Of a stretch of DNA of 64,000 nucleotides, positions 34,229-42,556 are shown piece after piece. This stretch comes from Vicinamibacterales bacterium (GTDB taxonomy: Bacteria > Acidobacteriota > Vicinamibacteria > Vicinamibacterales > UBA2999), in NCBI GenBank assembly GCA_041659285.1, contig JBAZYO010000004.1, positions 372,001-436,000 on the forward strand, in the 5' to 3' direction. The stretch's first letter is position 1. Each line of letters begins with the position of its first letter. The position numbers and the translations under genes were made by a program. Under the pieces are notes generated by a model. The model ran no database searches and had not been told where the DNA came from. It saw only the letters and a program-made list of their open reading frames with translations.

Positions 34229-35074
34229 ATGAGACCCAAGCCGGAGATTCCGTCAGAGATCGAAGACTTCCGCGACGAGCGCTGGCGCCGCGAAGGCGCC
34301 CGCCAGGTCGAGACCGCCGCCGATGCGGAACGCTTCGTCGAGCAGGCCGGCTTCGCCGCGTGCCTCACCGATTCCCGCCGGCCGGGTCCGTCGCTCTACG
34401 TCGCGGTGTGCGGGCGGCGCGATGCGGTGATGCCGCGCAACGTCCAGAAGGACCCCGAGGCGTCGCTGACGTGGGTGTTGAAGGACGAGGTCATCCAGCG
34501 CGGCAAGGTCTATTACGCCAAGCTCGCGCGCGGCAAGGCCATGTTCCTGGCGCCGCGCATGATTCCCTACTTCAACGCGATCTGGGGCCTGCGCCGCGCC
34601 GAAGAGCCGCGGCGGCTGAGCAAGGACGCGCAGGCGGTCCTCAAGGTGCTGCGCCGGGAATGGGAGATGGCGACGTCGGACCTGCGCGAGGAGTCGGGCG
34701 TGAAAGATCGCCAGGCGTGCACGAAGGCGATCGACGAGCTCCAGGCGGCGATGATCGTGGTGCCGAGCGAGGTGCTCTACGAACCGAAGTTCACCTACAT
34801 CTGGACGCTGGCCGTCGGCCGCTTCCCCGACGGGTTGCGGGCGCGCGTCAAGCGCGACACTGCCCTGCGTGAGATCGCGCGCGGCTTCCTGGCCGGGGCG
34901 GGCATGACCATTCCCGGGGAGCTGGCCCGCGTCACGGGGCTGTCGAGAACAGACGCCGGGCTGGGAAACCGCGCGCTGGTGGCGGAAGGCTACGCCACCA
35001 TGCTCGCGCCCGGCTGGTACCAACTGAAAACAAGAGGTCAGGAGAGAACAACAGAACCTTCTGCGATCTCCTGA
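34229..35074 (+). CDS. AlkZ-related winged-helix protein
   Basis: 281 residues. Start at 34229 (MRPKPEIPSEIEDFRDERW), 16 bases after a TATTAT hexamer. The C-terminal two-thirds reads as winged-helix modules (LSKDAQAVLKVLRREWEMATSDLREESGVKDRQACTKAIDELQAAMIVV and TIPGELARVTGLSRTDAGLGNRALVAEGY). The pattern recalls AlkZ/YcaQ-type DNA repair glycosylases and their relatives. The Q-x-Q/D motif of the active glycosylase is not obvious, so only relatedness is claimed. A DNA-binding role is likely. Confidence 0.55.
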   Translation: MRPKPEIPSEIEDFRDERWRREGARQVETAADAERFVEQAGFAACLTDSRRPGPSLYVAVCGRRDAVMPRNVQKDPEASLTWVLKDEVIQRGKVYYAKLARGKAMFLAPRMIPYFNAIWGLRRAEEPRRLSKDAQAVLKVLRREWEMATSDLREESGVKDRQACTKAIDELQAAMIVVPSEVLYEPKFTYIWTLAVGRFPDGLRARVKRDTALREIARGFLAGAGMTIPGELARVTGLSRTDAGLGNRALVAEGYATMLAPGWYQLKTRGQERTTEPSAIS

Positions 35075-35078
35075 ACTC

Positions 35079-36485
35079 TCAGGGCACGATCATCCGGATG
35101 ACCCCGTCGCGCTTGTTGAGCACGAACAGCTGCCCCTGCGGGCCCATCCCGAGCCGCAGGTCGGCGCGCGGCGCCGCGGCCTTGCCGGCGGCGGCGTTCT
35201 TCTCGCGAATCAACTGCAGCAGCGTCTTTGACGTGCCCTTGTCGTTGAAGAGGATCCGCCGGATCGCATCCTGTCCGCCCTTGGGCTGCTGGTCCGCGTC
35301 CACGTAGAAGATCTCGCCGCTCGGGTTGTCGCCGAAGATCAGCTTGTTGGCGAGGGCCTTCACCGCGTTCTGGCGATATACGTAGACGCCGGTCACCGCC
35401 GCGCGCTGCAACAGCGGATCGCGGTGATCGTACTCGGCGATCGGATACACGAGCCCGGCCTCGCCACGCGGCTTGTCGGTGCCCACACCGTCGCGTCCCA
35501 GGTAGGTGAAGCTCGCCTCCCACTTGTTCCAGCCCAGGTTGGCGCCGGCGGTCACCTGGCTGATCTCCTCGACGATGTTCTGGCCGATGTCGGCCACGTA
35601 CATGTTGCCGGTCTTCGCATCCCAGGAGAAGCGCTGCGGGTTGCGCACGCCGTAAGCGTAGATCTCGCCAAGCGTGTCGTCCTTGCCGTCGGCGGCAAAC
35701 GGATTCGACGGCGGAATGCCGTAGTTGCCGTTCGCGCTGTTCTTGCCGAGCGGGTCAATGCGCAGGATCTTGGCGAACGCCGAAGCCAGATTCTGTCCGT
35801 GCTTGTAGGGGTCGCCGCCGCTGCCGCCATCGGCGAAGCCGACGTAGAGCAGCCCGAAGTCGGGGCTGCCGGGCCGCGCCTGCGAGTTGAATGCGATCTG
35901 GCCGCCGTTGTGATTCCCGAACGGATGCGCGGCGCGAAACAGCTCGCGCGGGGCGCCGCCGTCGTAAGTCGCGGCGACCGGGTTCTTCGCCGTCCATTCC
36001 AGCAGCACCGTATCGTGCGTGTGACCGGTGCCGCTCGGCAGGAAGTCGGCCTTCGGCGTCATGTTGCTGGTGTCGGTGTGCGTGTAGAACTTGCCGTAGC
36101 CGGGCGTGCCGCGCTGTGCGAACTGCGGGTGAAAGGCGATGCTCTGGAAGCCGCGCTCGGAACCCTGGAAGTTCACGCTGACGCCCCACGCCTCGGCGTT
36201 GATGTCGAGGTACTCGGCCACCGCCTTGCCGTCGTAGCTCACGCCGTAGATCTGGCCGCGCATGGTGTGGACGAACAACCGCCGCGTGCCCGGCTCGTCG
36301 ACCAAGGTGTTCATGCGCGGCGCTTCCCCGCCGGCCGCATCCGGAATGGTGGCGAACTCGACGAAGTTGACGGCGATCACGCCGTCGATGGTGTTGATCG
36401 GCGTGGGGAACGGATCGGTGGTGCCCTGCGCCAACGCGGGCGAGGCACTCAACAGGGCCAGGACGAGCAGGCGGGTCATGCGCAT
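35079..36485 (-). CDS. Soluble PQQ-dependent sugar dehydrogenase (Asd/GSDH family)
   Basis: 468 residues with a signal peptide ending ASPALAQG. The six-bladed propeller signatures of the soluble glucose/aldose dehydrogenase family are present: SERGFQSIAFHPQF (catalytic His region), FGNHNGGQIAFN, LRIDPLGKN, AYGVRNPQRFSWD (PQQ-binding Arg) and ADIGQNIVEEI with NLGWN. It oxidises aldoses in the periplasm and passes electrons to the respiratory chain. The ATG at 36485 sits 7 bases after a TAAGAT hexamer; a second ATG at 36479 is also possible. Confidence 0.87.
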   Translation of the reverse strand: MRMTRLLVLALLSASPALAQGTTDPFPTPINTIDGVIAVNFVEFATIPDAAGGEAPRMNTLVDEPGTRRLFVHTMRGQIYGVSYDGKAVAEYLDINAEAWGVSVNFQGSERGFQSIAFHPQFAQRGTPGYGKFYTHTDTSNMTPKADFLPSGTGHTHDTVLLEWTAKNPVAATYDGGAPRELFRAAHPFGNHNGGQIAFNSQARPGSPDFGLLYVGFADGGSGGDPYKHGQNLASAFAKILRIDPLGKNSANGNYGIPPSNPFAADGKDDTLGEIYAYGVRNPQRFSWDAKTGNMYVADIGQNIVEEISQVTAGANLGWNKWEASFTYLGRDGVGTDKPRGEAGLVYPIAEYDHRDPLLQRAAVTGVYVYRQNAVKALANKLIFGDNPSGEIFYVDADQQPKGGQDAIRRILFNDKGTSKTLLQLIREKNAAAGKAAAPRADLRLGMGPQGQLFVLNKRDGVIRMIVP

Positions 36486-36552
36486 GACCGGTATCTTACC
36501 TCCGGCCCGATCGGCCGCCCCGACCCGCCGCCCTGGGCAAGCCGCTGCAGAA

Positions 36553-36575
36553 GGAGCGCTTCGAAAGCGCCCTCC
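36553..36575 (-). terminator. Hairpin downstream of the blaR1-like gene
   Basis: GGAGCGCTT pairs with AAGCGC-c-CTCC around a CGA loop, 16 bases past the stop at 36591 on the minus strand. The T-tract is short, so it may be only a weak terminator. Confidence 0.4.
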
Positions 36576-36590
36576 TCCGCACCAGCCGCC

Positions 36591-38198
36591 TTAGTCTTGC
36601 AGGCTGAACGCCACCTGCACGTTCATCAGCACCTCGACCGCCTCGCCATTGAGCAGCGTCGGGCTGAACTGCCACTGTCGGACGGCATCAACGGCGGCCC
36701 TGCCCAGGTCGGGATGCGCCGGCGAGCCGATCACGCGCGCCGACGTGACGCGTCCCTCCACGTCAATCATCGCAGTCAGCGAGACAACGCCTTCAAGGCC
36801 GGCGTCGCGCATCGCCTGCGGATAGACGGGCCGGACATCCACCAGCTTGCGCGGCGGTTTGATGTTGCCGCCAATGCGGACCGGCGCCCGCTCGGCGCGC
36901 GCCGCCGTGGACGGGCGTTGCTCCGTGACCGTGATCGTTTCCTGGAGGGTGCCGACCGGAATGGTCAGGGTGACATCCCAGTGCCGCGCGCTTTCGAGCC
37001 GCACGTCCTGCGCCAACGACATGAAGCCGGGCAGCCGCGAGCCGATCTGGTAGCGGCCCGGCGCCACGACGCCGAACTCGAAGCGGCCGTTGGCGTCGGT
37101 CGTGGCCGTCAGCCGATTGGCATCGGCATCATCCAGCGTCAAGGCGACCCCCGGCAGCACCGCGCCGGTCACGTCGTAGGCGGTGCCGGTCAGTGGCATG
37201 GGGCCCGCCTGTTCCTTTGCGCGGAAGCTCGCGGTGGTCAGGGTGATGCCGAGAATGACGGCGGCGGCCACCATCAGGGTTCGGCGGGCGGGGCGCGTCC
37301 GGGCGAGGGTCGTGTTCAACATTGCGGTAATCCTCCGTTCGAGTGTGGACAAGCGAGCCATCGGGACCAGGGTCGCCACGGGTGTCCGCGACCGGCAGAC
37401 CCTGGCGATCTCCAACAGGTGTGACGCGTACTCGGCCGCCGGGACGCCGGCTTCGAGCACGGCGTCGTCGCAGGCCTGCTCGCCCTCGCGGCGCAGCCTG
37501 GCGCAGGCAATCCAGAGCAGCGGGTTGTACCAGAACGCCGCGCGAACCACTTCGGCGGCCATCTGGATGGCCCAATCAGCGCGGCGGACGTGCGCAAGTT
37601 CGTGTCCCAGCACGATGCGAATGCGGGCATCGCTCCACGATTCGCACTCGGCCGGCAACAACACCAGCGGCCGCCACCAGCCCCAGGTGCCGAGCATGGC
37701 GGGCAGCCCGGTCTGCAGCAGGACGACGCCCTCGCGCAGGTCGAAGCTCGACGACAGATCCCTGGCCGCCGTCAGCCACCGCTCGTCCACGACCGGAACG
37801 GCGCGCCTGGTCACGCCATGGAGGCGCACCAGGCTGATCATCATCATGAGGATGCTGACGACGAAGCCCGCCGCCCACATCGAGTTGGCAATGCGTTCGT
37901 ACGAGATGAGAGTGGCAGACGCCGGCTGACGCGTCACGCTTGATGGCCTCGTCCCGTTGACGGGCACCTGCCCGATCTCGCGCCCGGCGAGCGCTGACGA
38001 TTCGCCGGCGAGCGCCGACGCCGGCAGATCCCACGCCGGCAGGGCGAGACCGAGCGGCGCCACGGCGGCTGCCGACAGGATGCCTGCCGCCAGCACCCAA
38101 TGACGGAGCGCGGCGGAGCGGCGCCGCAACGCCGCCGACGCGGCCAATGCCACCAGCACGATCACCGAGGCCCGCAGGCCGATCTCAAGGGCGTTCAT
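36591..38198 (-). CDS. BlaR1/MecR1-type M56 peptidase with carboxypeptidase-regulatory and TonB C-terminal domains
   Basis: 535 residues. Membrane spans lie at the N-terminus and after residue 110. The zinc protease motif is VLGHELAHVRRADW (H-E-x-x-H), typical of M56 sensors. About residues 340-400 (TGTAYDVTGAVLPGVALTLDDADANRL..FEFGVVAPGRYQI) are a carboxypeptidase-regulatory beta-sandwich. The last 90 residues (VYPQAMRDAGLEGVVSLTAMIDVEGRVTSARV) are a TonB C-terminal domain. No penicillin-binding sensor domain is present, so the signal is probably not a beta-lactam. It overlaps the blaI-like gene by four bases. Confidence 0.87.
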   Translation of the reverse strand: MNALEIGLRASVIVLVALAASAALRRRSAALRHWVLAAGILSAAAVAPLGLALPAWDLPASALAGESSALAGREIGQVPVNGTRPSSVTRQPASATLISYERIANSMWAAGFVVSILMMMISLVRLHGVTRRAVPVVDERWLTAARDLSSSFDLREGVVLLQTGLPAMLGTWGWWRPLVLLPAECESWSDARIRIVLGHELAHVRRADWAIQMAAEVVRAAFWYNPLLWIACARLRREGEQACDDAVLEAGVPAAEYASHLLEIARVCRSRTPVATLVPMARLSTLERRITAMLNTTLARTRPARRTLMVAAAVILGITLTTASFRAKEQAGPMPLTGTAYDVTGAVLPGVALTLDDADANRLTATTDANGRFEFGVVAPGRYQIGSRLPGFMSLAQDVRLESARHWDVTLTIPVGTLQETITVTEQRPSTAARAERAPVRIGGNIKPPRKLVDVRPVYPQAMRDAGLEGVVSLTAMIDVEGRVTSARVIGSPAHPDLGRAAVDAVRQWQFSPTLLNGEAVEVLMNVQVAFSLQD

Positions 38199-38584
38199 CG
38201 CGGTGCCTTTCGTGCCGAGGCAATCAGGCCGGCAATCCGGTCCAGGTCGTCGTCAGAGAGCCGCGCCGCGTCGCTCCCGAGCAGGGTGGTCACCACCTTG
38301 GCGTGCGAGCCTTCGAAGAACGTGTCAACCAGGTGATTGAGCGCCGATCGGCGCGCCGCGTGGCGCGACACGGTGGGCATATAGACGAAGCGCAGGCCCT
38401 GCTCGTCGTGGCGGACGTGGCCCTTCTCTTCGAGCACGCGCAACTGGGTGCGGACGGTCGAATCGCTGGGGTCGCCGGCCAGGCTCTCGCGAATCTCGGC
38501 CGCGGTGGCGCGGCCGAGCCGGTAGAGCAGGTCCATGATCTGGCGTTCGCGCTTGGTGAGAACGGCGGGGCGGGGGGCAGCCAT
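38195..38584 (-). CDS. BlaI/MecI-family winged-helix repressor
   Basis: 129 residues. The helix-turn-helix and wing are LTKRERQIMDLLYRLGRATAAEIRESLAGDPSDSTVRTQLRVLEEKGHVRHDEQGLRFVYMP, the family signature. The C-terminal dimerisation helix follows and contains the usual protease-sensitive region. The repressor is expected to be cleaved or released when the M56 partner is activated. A palindrome TGTTA-n6-TAACA overlaps its own start codon, pointing to autoregulation. Confidence 0.9.
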   Translation of the reverse strand: MAAPRPAVLTKRERQIMDLLYRLGRATAAEIRESLAGDPSDSTVRTQLRVLEEKGHVRHDEQGLRFVYMPTVSRHAARRSALNHLVDTFFEGSHAKVVTTLLGSDAARLSDDDLDRIAGLIASARKAPR

Positions 38585-38599
38585 GTTATTTTTGTAACA
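38584..38599. promoter_or_regulatory. BlaI-type operator candidate
   Basis: TGTTA (38584-38588), TTTTTG, TAACA (38595-38599): an inverted repeat with a 6-base centre that touches the start codon of the repressor gene on the minus strand. It lies in the only AT-rich patch of this gap. BlaI/MecI sites are TACA/TGTA-type dyads, so the match is approximate. Confidence 0.45.
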
Positions 38600-38681
38600 C
38601 TCCGCGAGAAAAATAGCAGGACAGCGGACCGGTGTCAAGCCGGTGTAGGATGCGTCGCACCAGCTGAACTGGAGACCCCAT

Positions 38682-40538
38682 ATGCCGCGACGCCTGACCC
38701 TGCTCCTTCTCGGTTTCCTCGCCGCCGGAAGCTCAACCGCCGCGGCGCAAGGCTTCGGCGTCACCGGCCTGCTGCCGTTCGAAAAGCAGTGTGCGAGCTG
38801 CCACCTGAAACCGGAGGCCGGCAGCCGGGCGCCCACGCGCGAGCAGATGCAGGGCCGGGCGCCCGAGGCGATTCTCGACGTGATCACGACCGGCGGCATG
38901 GCGCCAATGGCCTCGGGACTGACCGACGCGCAGAAGCGCGCCATTGCCGAGTACGTCACCGGGCGGGCGTTCGGCACCGTGGCGGCGGGACCCGCCTCGA
39001 CGATGAAGAATCAGTGCGCGGCGAAGCCGCTGGGCGATCCCCTGGCCGGTCCGGGGTGGAACGGGTGGGGCGTTGACAAATCCAACTCGCGCTTCCAGCC
39101 GGCGGCGGCCGCGGGTTTGACCGCGGCGACGGTGCCGAACCTGGCGTTGAAGTGGGCGTTTGGTTTCCCCGAGGGACGGCAGGCCTTCGGCCAGCCCACG
39201 GTGGTCGGCGGGCGCGTCTACGTCGGCTCCGACAACGGGTTCGTCTACTCGCTCGATGCCGCCACCGGGTGCGTCTACTGGTCGTATCAGGCCAAGTCCG
39301 GCGTGCGGACCGCCATCACGGTGGCGCCGGTCAAGGCCGGCGCGGCACGGTTCGCGGTGTTCTTCGGCGACGTCAGGGCCAACGTCTACGCGATCGACGC
39401 CGAGAACGCCGCGCTGATCTGGACCAAGCACGCCGACGCGCACCCGGTCGCGCGCATTACCGGCGCGCCCGTGTTCCACGAGGGGCGTCTCTACGTGCCG
39501 GTGTCGTCGATTGAAGAAGCCCTCGGCGGCAATCCCGACTATCCCTGCTGCTCGTTCCGCGGCAGCGTGGTCGCCTACGACGCCGCCTCCGGCGAGCAAC
39601 GGTGGCAGTCGTTCACGATCTCGGAAGCCGCCGTCCCGATGCGGAAGACCTCCACCGGCACGCAGTTGTGGGGGCCGGCCGGCGCCGCGGTGTGGTCGGC
39701 GCCAACGATCGACCCGGAGCGCCGGCGCATCTACCTGTCAACCAGCAACGGTTATACCTACCCCGCGATCAACTCGACCGACGCGGTGATGGCGCTCGAC
39801 CTCGACACCGGCAAGCGGCTGTGGACGCGGCAGCTGACGCCGAACGACGCCTATGTGATCGGTTGCGGGCCGAACGCCAAGTCTGAAACCTGTCCCCAGG
39901 TAACGGGACCGGACTTCGCCGTCGGCACCTCACCCATCCTTCGCTCGCTCCCCGGGGGCCGGCGCATTCTCGCCGTCGGACAGAAGTCCGGGCTGGCGTG
40001 GGGCATCAATCCGGATGACGGCACCGTGGTCTGGCAGCATCGCGTCGGCCAGGGCACGGCACTCGGCGGCATCGAGTGGGGCGGCGCCGCGGATGATCGC
40101 TTCGTGTATTACCCGAACGCCGACGGGCTCCTGGGATTGAAGGCGGCCGGCGGCCTGGCCGCGATTCGCCTGGCGACGGGCGAGCGCGAGTGGTGGGCCC
40201 CGCCGATTGCCACCTGCACCGACAACACCATGAAGTGCATCCCCGCGCAGTCCGCGGCGGCCACCGCGATCCCGGGCGTGGTGTTTTCCGGCGCGACCGA
40301 CGGGATGATGCGCGCCTATGACGCGACCAACGGCAAGGTGCTGTGGGAGTTCGCGACCGCGCGCGAGTTCGACACCGTCAACGGCGTCAAGGCGCGCGGC
40401 GGCTCGATCAACGGCCCCGGCGCGACCGTCGTCTCGGGAATGGTGTTCACCAATTCGGGCTACGGCTCCTTCGGGCAGATGGCGGGCAACGTGCTGTTGG
40501 CGTTTGGCGTTCAACCGGCGAGCCCGCCCAAACCTTAG
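38682..40538 (+). CDS. Cytochrome c-PQQ beta-propeller dehydrogenase (polyvinyl-alcohol-dehydrogenase-like)
   Basis: 618 residues. After a signal peptide (LLLLGFLAAGSSTAAAQ) comes a single-heme cytochrome c domain with CASCH at residues 37-41 and MAPMASGLTDAQK as the axial Met region. The remaining 500 residues are PQQ-type propeller blades with tryptophan-docking motifs (SLDAATGCVYWSYQA, AYDAASGEQRWQ, LDLDTGKRLWTRQ, YDATNGKVLWEF). Two adjacent cysteines (PCCSFRG) resemble the vicinal Cys pair of quinoprotein alcohol dehydrogenases. The order cytochrome then propeller is that of PVA dehydrogenase. It oxidises an alcohol in the periplasm. Confidence 0.82.
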   Translation: MPRRLTLLLLGFLAAGSSTAAAQGFGVTGLLPFEKQCASCHLKPEAGSRAPTREQMQGRAPEAILDVITTGGMAPMASGLTDAQKRAIAEYVTGRAFGTVAAGPASTMKNQCAAKPLGDPLAGPGWNGWGVDKSNSRFQPAAAAGLTAATVPNLALKWAFGFPEGRQAFGQPTVVGGRVYVGSDNGFVYSLDAATGCVYWSYQAKSGVRTAITVAPVKAGAARFAVFFGDVRANVYAIDAENAALIWTKHADAHPVARITGAPVFHEGRLYVPVSSIEEALGGNPDYPCCSFRGSVVAYDAASGEQRWQSFTISEAAVPMRKTSTGTQLWGPAGAAVWSAPTIDPERRRIYLSTSNGYTYPAINSTDAVMALDLDTGKRLWTRQLTPNDAYVIGCGPNAKSETCPQVTGPDFAVGTSPILRSLPGGRRILAVGQKSGLAWGINPDDGTVVWQHRVGQGTALGGIEWGGAADDRFVYYPNADGLLGLKAAGGLAAIRLATGEREWWAPPIATCTDNTMKCIPAQSAAATAIPGVVFSGATDGMMRAYDATNGKVLWEFATAREFDTVNGVKARGGSINGPGATVVSGMVFTNSGYGSFGQMAGNVLLAFGVQPASPPKP

Positions 40539-40580
40539 AACTCGTAAGTCGCTGGGCGATAGGGCATAGTACTGACTCGC

Positions 40581-41021
40581 ATGACGATCCTCGGAACGGC
40601 CGAGCTGCAACGGCTCGCCCTGAGGGTGCTACTGCCAACCGAGGGCGACGCTCCGGGGGCGGACGCCCTCGCGGCCGCGGCACACCGCGCCTATGACGAC
40701 CTGGCTCGGGTGACGGCGCCGCTGATTGGCCACATCGGCGTCGCGGCAATCACCGATCGCGCGTTGCACCTGGCGCAGCGCGAATACCCGTGGATGGCCC
40801 GCACGCAGGTGCCCGCCCCCGGCGAAGGGCCGTTCGATCACTTCGTCACCTTCCTGAAGCGGCAGGACCCTGTCATCGCCACCGCCGCCGCCGCGGCGGT
40901 GTTCGCCACCTTCATCGGGATGCTCGTCACGTTCATCGGCGAACCCCTGACCACGGGCTTGTTGCGCAAGGCGTGGCCCGATGCTTTTTCCGACGCGAAC
41001 ACAAGAGGACGCAAGACATGA
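40581..41021 (+). CDS. Small protein with C-terminal membrane span, first gene of a KaiC/kinase operon
   Basis: 146 residues. The N-terminal 90 are helical (LRVLLPTEGDAPGADALAAAAHRAYDDLARVTAPLIGHIGVAAITDRAL), and AVFATFIGMLVTFIG is a likely membrane span near residue 115. No known domain is recognised. The stop overlaps the KaiC start (ATGA, 41018-41021). A CATAGT -10-like hexamer lies 10 bases upstream of the ATG. Position suggests it tethers or senses for the KaiC-kinase pair. Confidence 0.65.
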   Translation: MTILGTAELQRLALRVLLPTEGDAPGADALAAAAHRAYDDLARVTAPLIGHIGVAAITDRALHLAQREYPWMARTQVPAPGEGPFDHFVTFLKRQDPVIATAAAAAVFATFIGMLVTFIGEPLTTGLLRKAWPDAFSDANTRGRKT

Positions 41022-42553
41022 CGGACCGGGTTGCCATTCGCCAACTCCCTACGCGCGTTCCGGGTCTCGACCAGATCCTGGGCGGCGGATTGCCGGAGTT
41101 CTCTTTCAACGTCATTGCCGGCGCGCCGGGCGCGGGAAAGACGACGCTGGCGCAGCAGATCATGTTCGCGCTCGCCACGCCCGAGCGTCCCGCGCTGTAC
41201 TTCACCGTGGTCGGCGAACCCCCGATCAAGATGCTGCGCTATCAACAGCAATACAGCTTCTTCGACGCCGCTCGCGTCGGTGAGTCCGTGCGCTACGTCA
41301 ATCTGAGCGAGGACGTCGTCACCGGCTCGCTGGAAACGCTGCTGGCGCGCATCGTCCAGGAGGTCGAGGCCACCAGCCCGGGCGTGGTGATTGTCGATTC
41401 GTTTCGCACCGTGGCCCAGGCGGTCGAGCGGACCAACGACAGCAAGATCGATCTCCAGCACTTCGTGCAGCAACTGGCCATCCGGCTCACCACCTGGGAA
41501 GCGACCACGTTCCTGGTCGGCGAATATCAGCCATCGGAGGCCGAGCACAATCCGGTGTTCACCGTCGCCGACGGACTGCTGTGGCTGATGCAAAGCCTCG
41601 ATCGGAATTCGATCGTTCGCAAGATGCAGGTGATGAAGATGCGCGGACAGGCGCCCATCCCCGGGCTGCACACCTTCCGCATCACCGGCGACGGACTCCA
41701 GGTGTTCCCGCGCATGATCGTCGGACCCGAGGAGAAGTTGCAGGAGCCGGCCGCGGTCGCGGCGCGCAAGCCGCGCAAGCGGCTCTCGAGCGGCGTCAAG
41801 GGGCTGGACGAGATGCTCGGCGGCGGCATTCCGGCCGGTTACTCCATCTTGCTGGCCGGGCCATCGGGCTCCGGCAAGAGCGTGCTCGCCAGCGAGTTCA
41901 TCGCCGACGGCGCGCGTCATGATGAGCCGGGCATCATCGCCGTGTTCGAGAAGCGGCCCAATGAGTACTCGCAGGACAGTCCCCTGGGACGGCGGTTCGA
42001 CCAGTTCGTCCGCGACGGCAAGGTCGGCATCCTCCAGACCCGCCCGCTGGACCTGTCGATCGACGAGATGCTCAGTGAAATCATCGACGCCATTCATCGG
42101 CTCAAGGCGCGCCGGGTGGTGATCGATTCGCTCTCCGGGTTCGAGCTGGCGCTGGCGCCCACCTTCCGCGAGGATTTCCGGGAGTCCCTCTATCGCATGG
42201 TCACGGTCCTCACCGGCATGGGCATCACGATGATGATGACGGCGGAGGTGGAGGACAGCTATACCGACCTGCGCTTCAGCCCGCACGGCACGGCCTTTCT
42301 CACCGACGCCATCATCATGCAGCGCTATATCGAGGTGAAGGGTCAACTCCAGCGCATCATGGCCGTCGTGAAAGTGCGCGGCAGCTCGCACAGCAAGGAC
42401 CTGCGGGCCTTCGAGATCACCGAGACCGGGATCGAGATGGGCGAGACGCTCGGCACCTACGGGGGCTTGCTCACGGGCAGTCCGGAGTTGTCCGCGATCG
42501 TCCCGGCCATCCTCGCGGGCAGGAAGCCGCGGCCACGGCCGACCGGGCGGTGA
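41018..42553 (+). CDS. KaiC-like double-domain RecA-fold ATPase
   Basis: 511 residues with two KaiC domains. CI has Walker A GAPGAGKTTLAQQ near residue 37 and VVIVDSFR as Walker B. CII has GPSGSGKSVLASEF near residue 287 and RRVVIDSLSGFE. The segment that in cyanobacterial KaiC carries phosphosites Ser431/Thr432 reads HGTAFLTD here, so neither residue is conserved. It is therefore a KaiC-family signalling ATPase, not a clock oscillator. It lies 3 bases before a hybrid histidine kinase, the usual partner of bacterial KaiC homologues. Confidence 0.87.
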   Translation: MTDRVAIRQLPTRVPGLDQILGGGLPEFSFNVIAGAPGAGKTTLAQQIMFALATPERPALYFTVVGEPPIKMLRYQQQYSFFDAARVGESVRYVNLSEDVVTGSLETLLARIVQEVEATSPGVVIVDSFRTVAQAVERTNDSKIDLQHFVQQLAIRLTTWEATTFLVGEYQPSEAEHNPVFTVADGLLWLMQSLDRNSIVRKMQVMKMRGQAPIPGLHTFRITGDGLQVFPRMIVGPEEKLQEPAAVAARKPRKRLSSGVKGLDEMLGGGIPAGYSILLAGPSGSGKSVLASEFIADGARHDEPGIIAVFEKRPNEYSQDSPLGRRFDQFVRDGKVGILQTRPLDLSIDEMLSEIIDAIHRLKARRVVIDSLSGFELALAPTFREDFRESLYRMVTVLTGMGITMMMTAEVEDSYTDLRFSPHGTAFLTDAIIMQRYIEVKGQLQRIMAVVKVRGSSHSKDLRAFEITETGIEMGETLGTYGGLLTGSPELSAIVPAILAGRKPRPRPTGR

Positions 42554-42556
42554 GTC

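Noticed and set aside
36591..38584. Beta-lactam resistance regulator with a linked beta-lactamase
   Set aside because: No penicillin-binding sensor domain in the M56 protein and no beta-lactamase gene next to it.
41018..42553. Circadian clock KaiABC system
   Set aside because: No kaiA or kaiB in the operon, and the KaiC autophosphorylation residues are not conserved.
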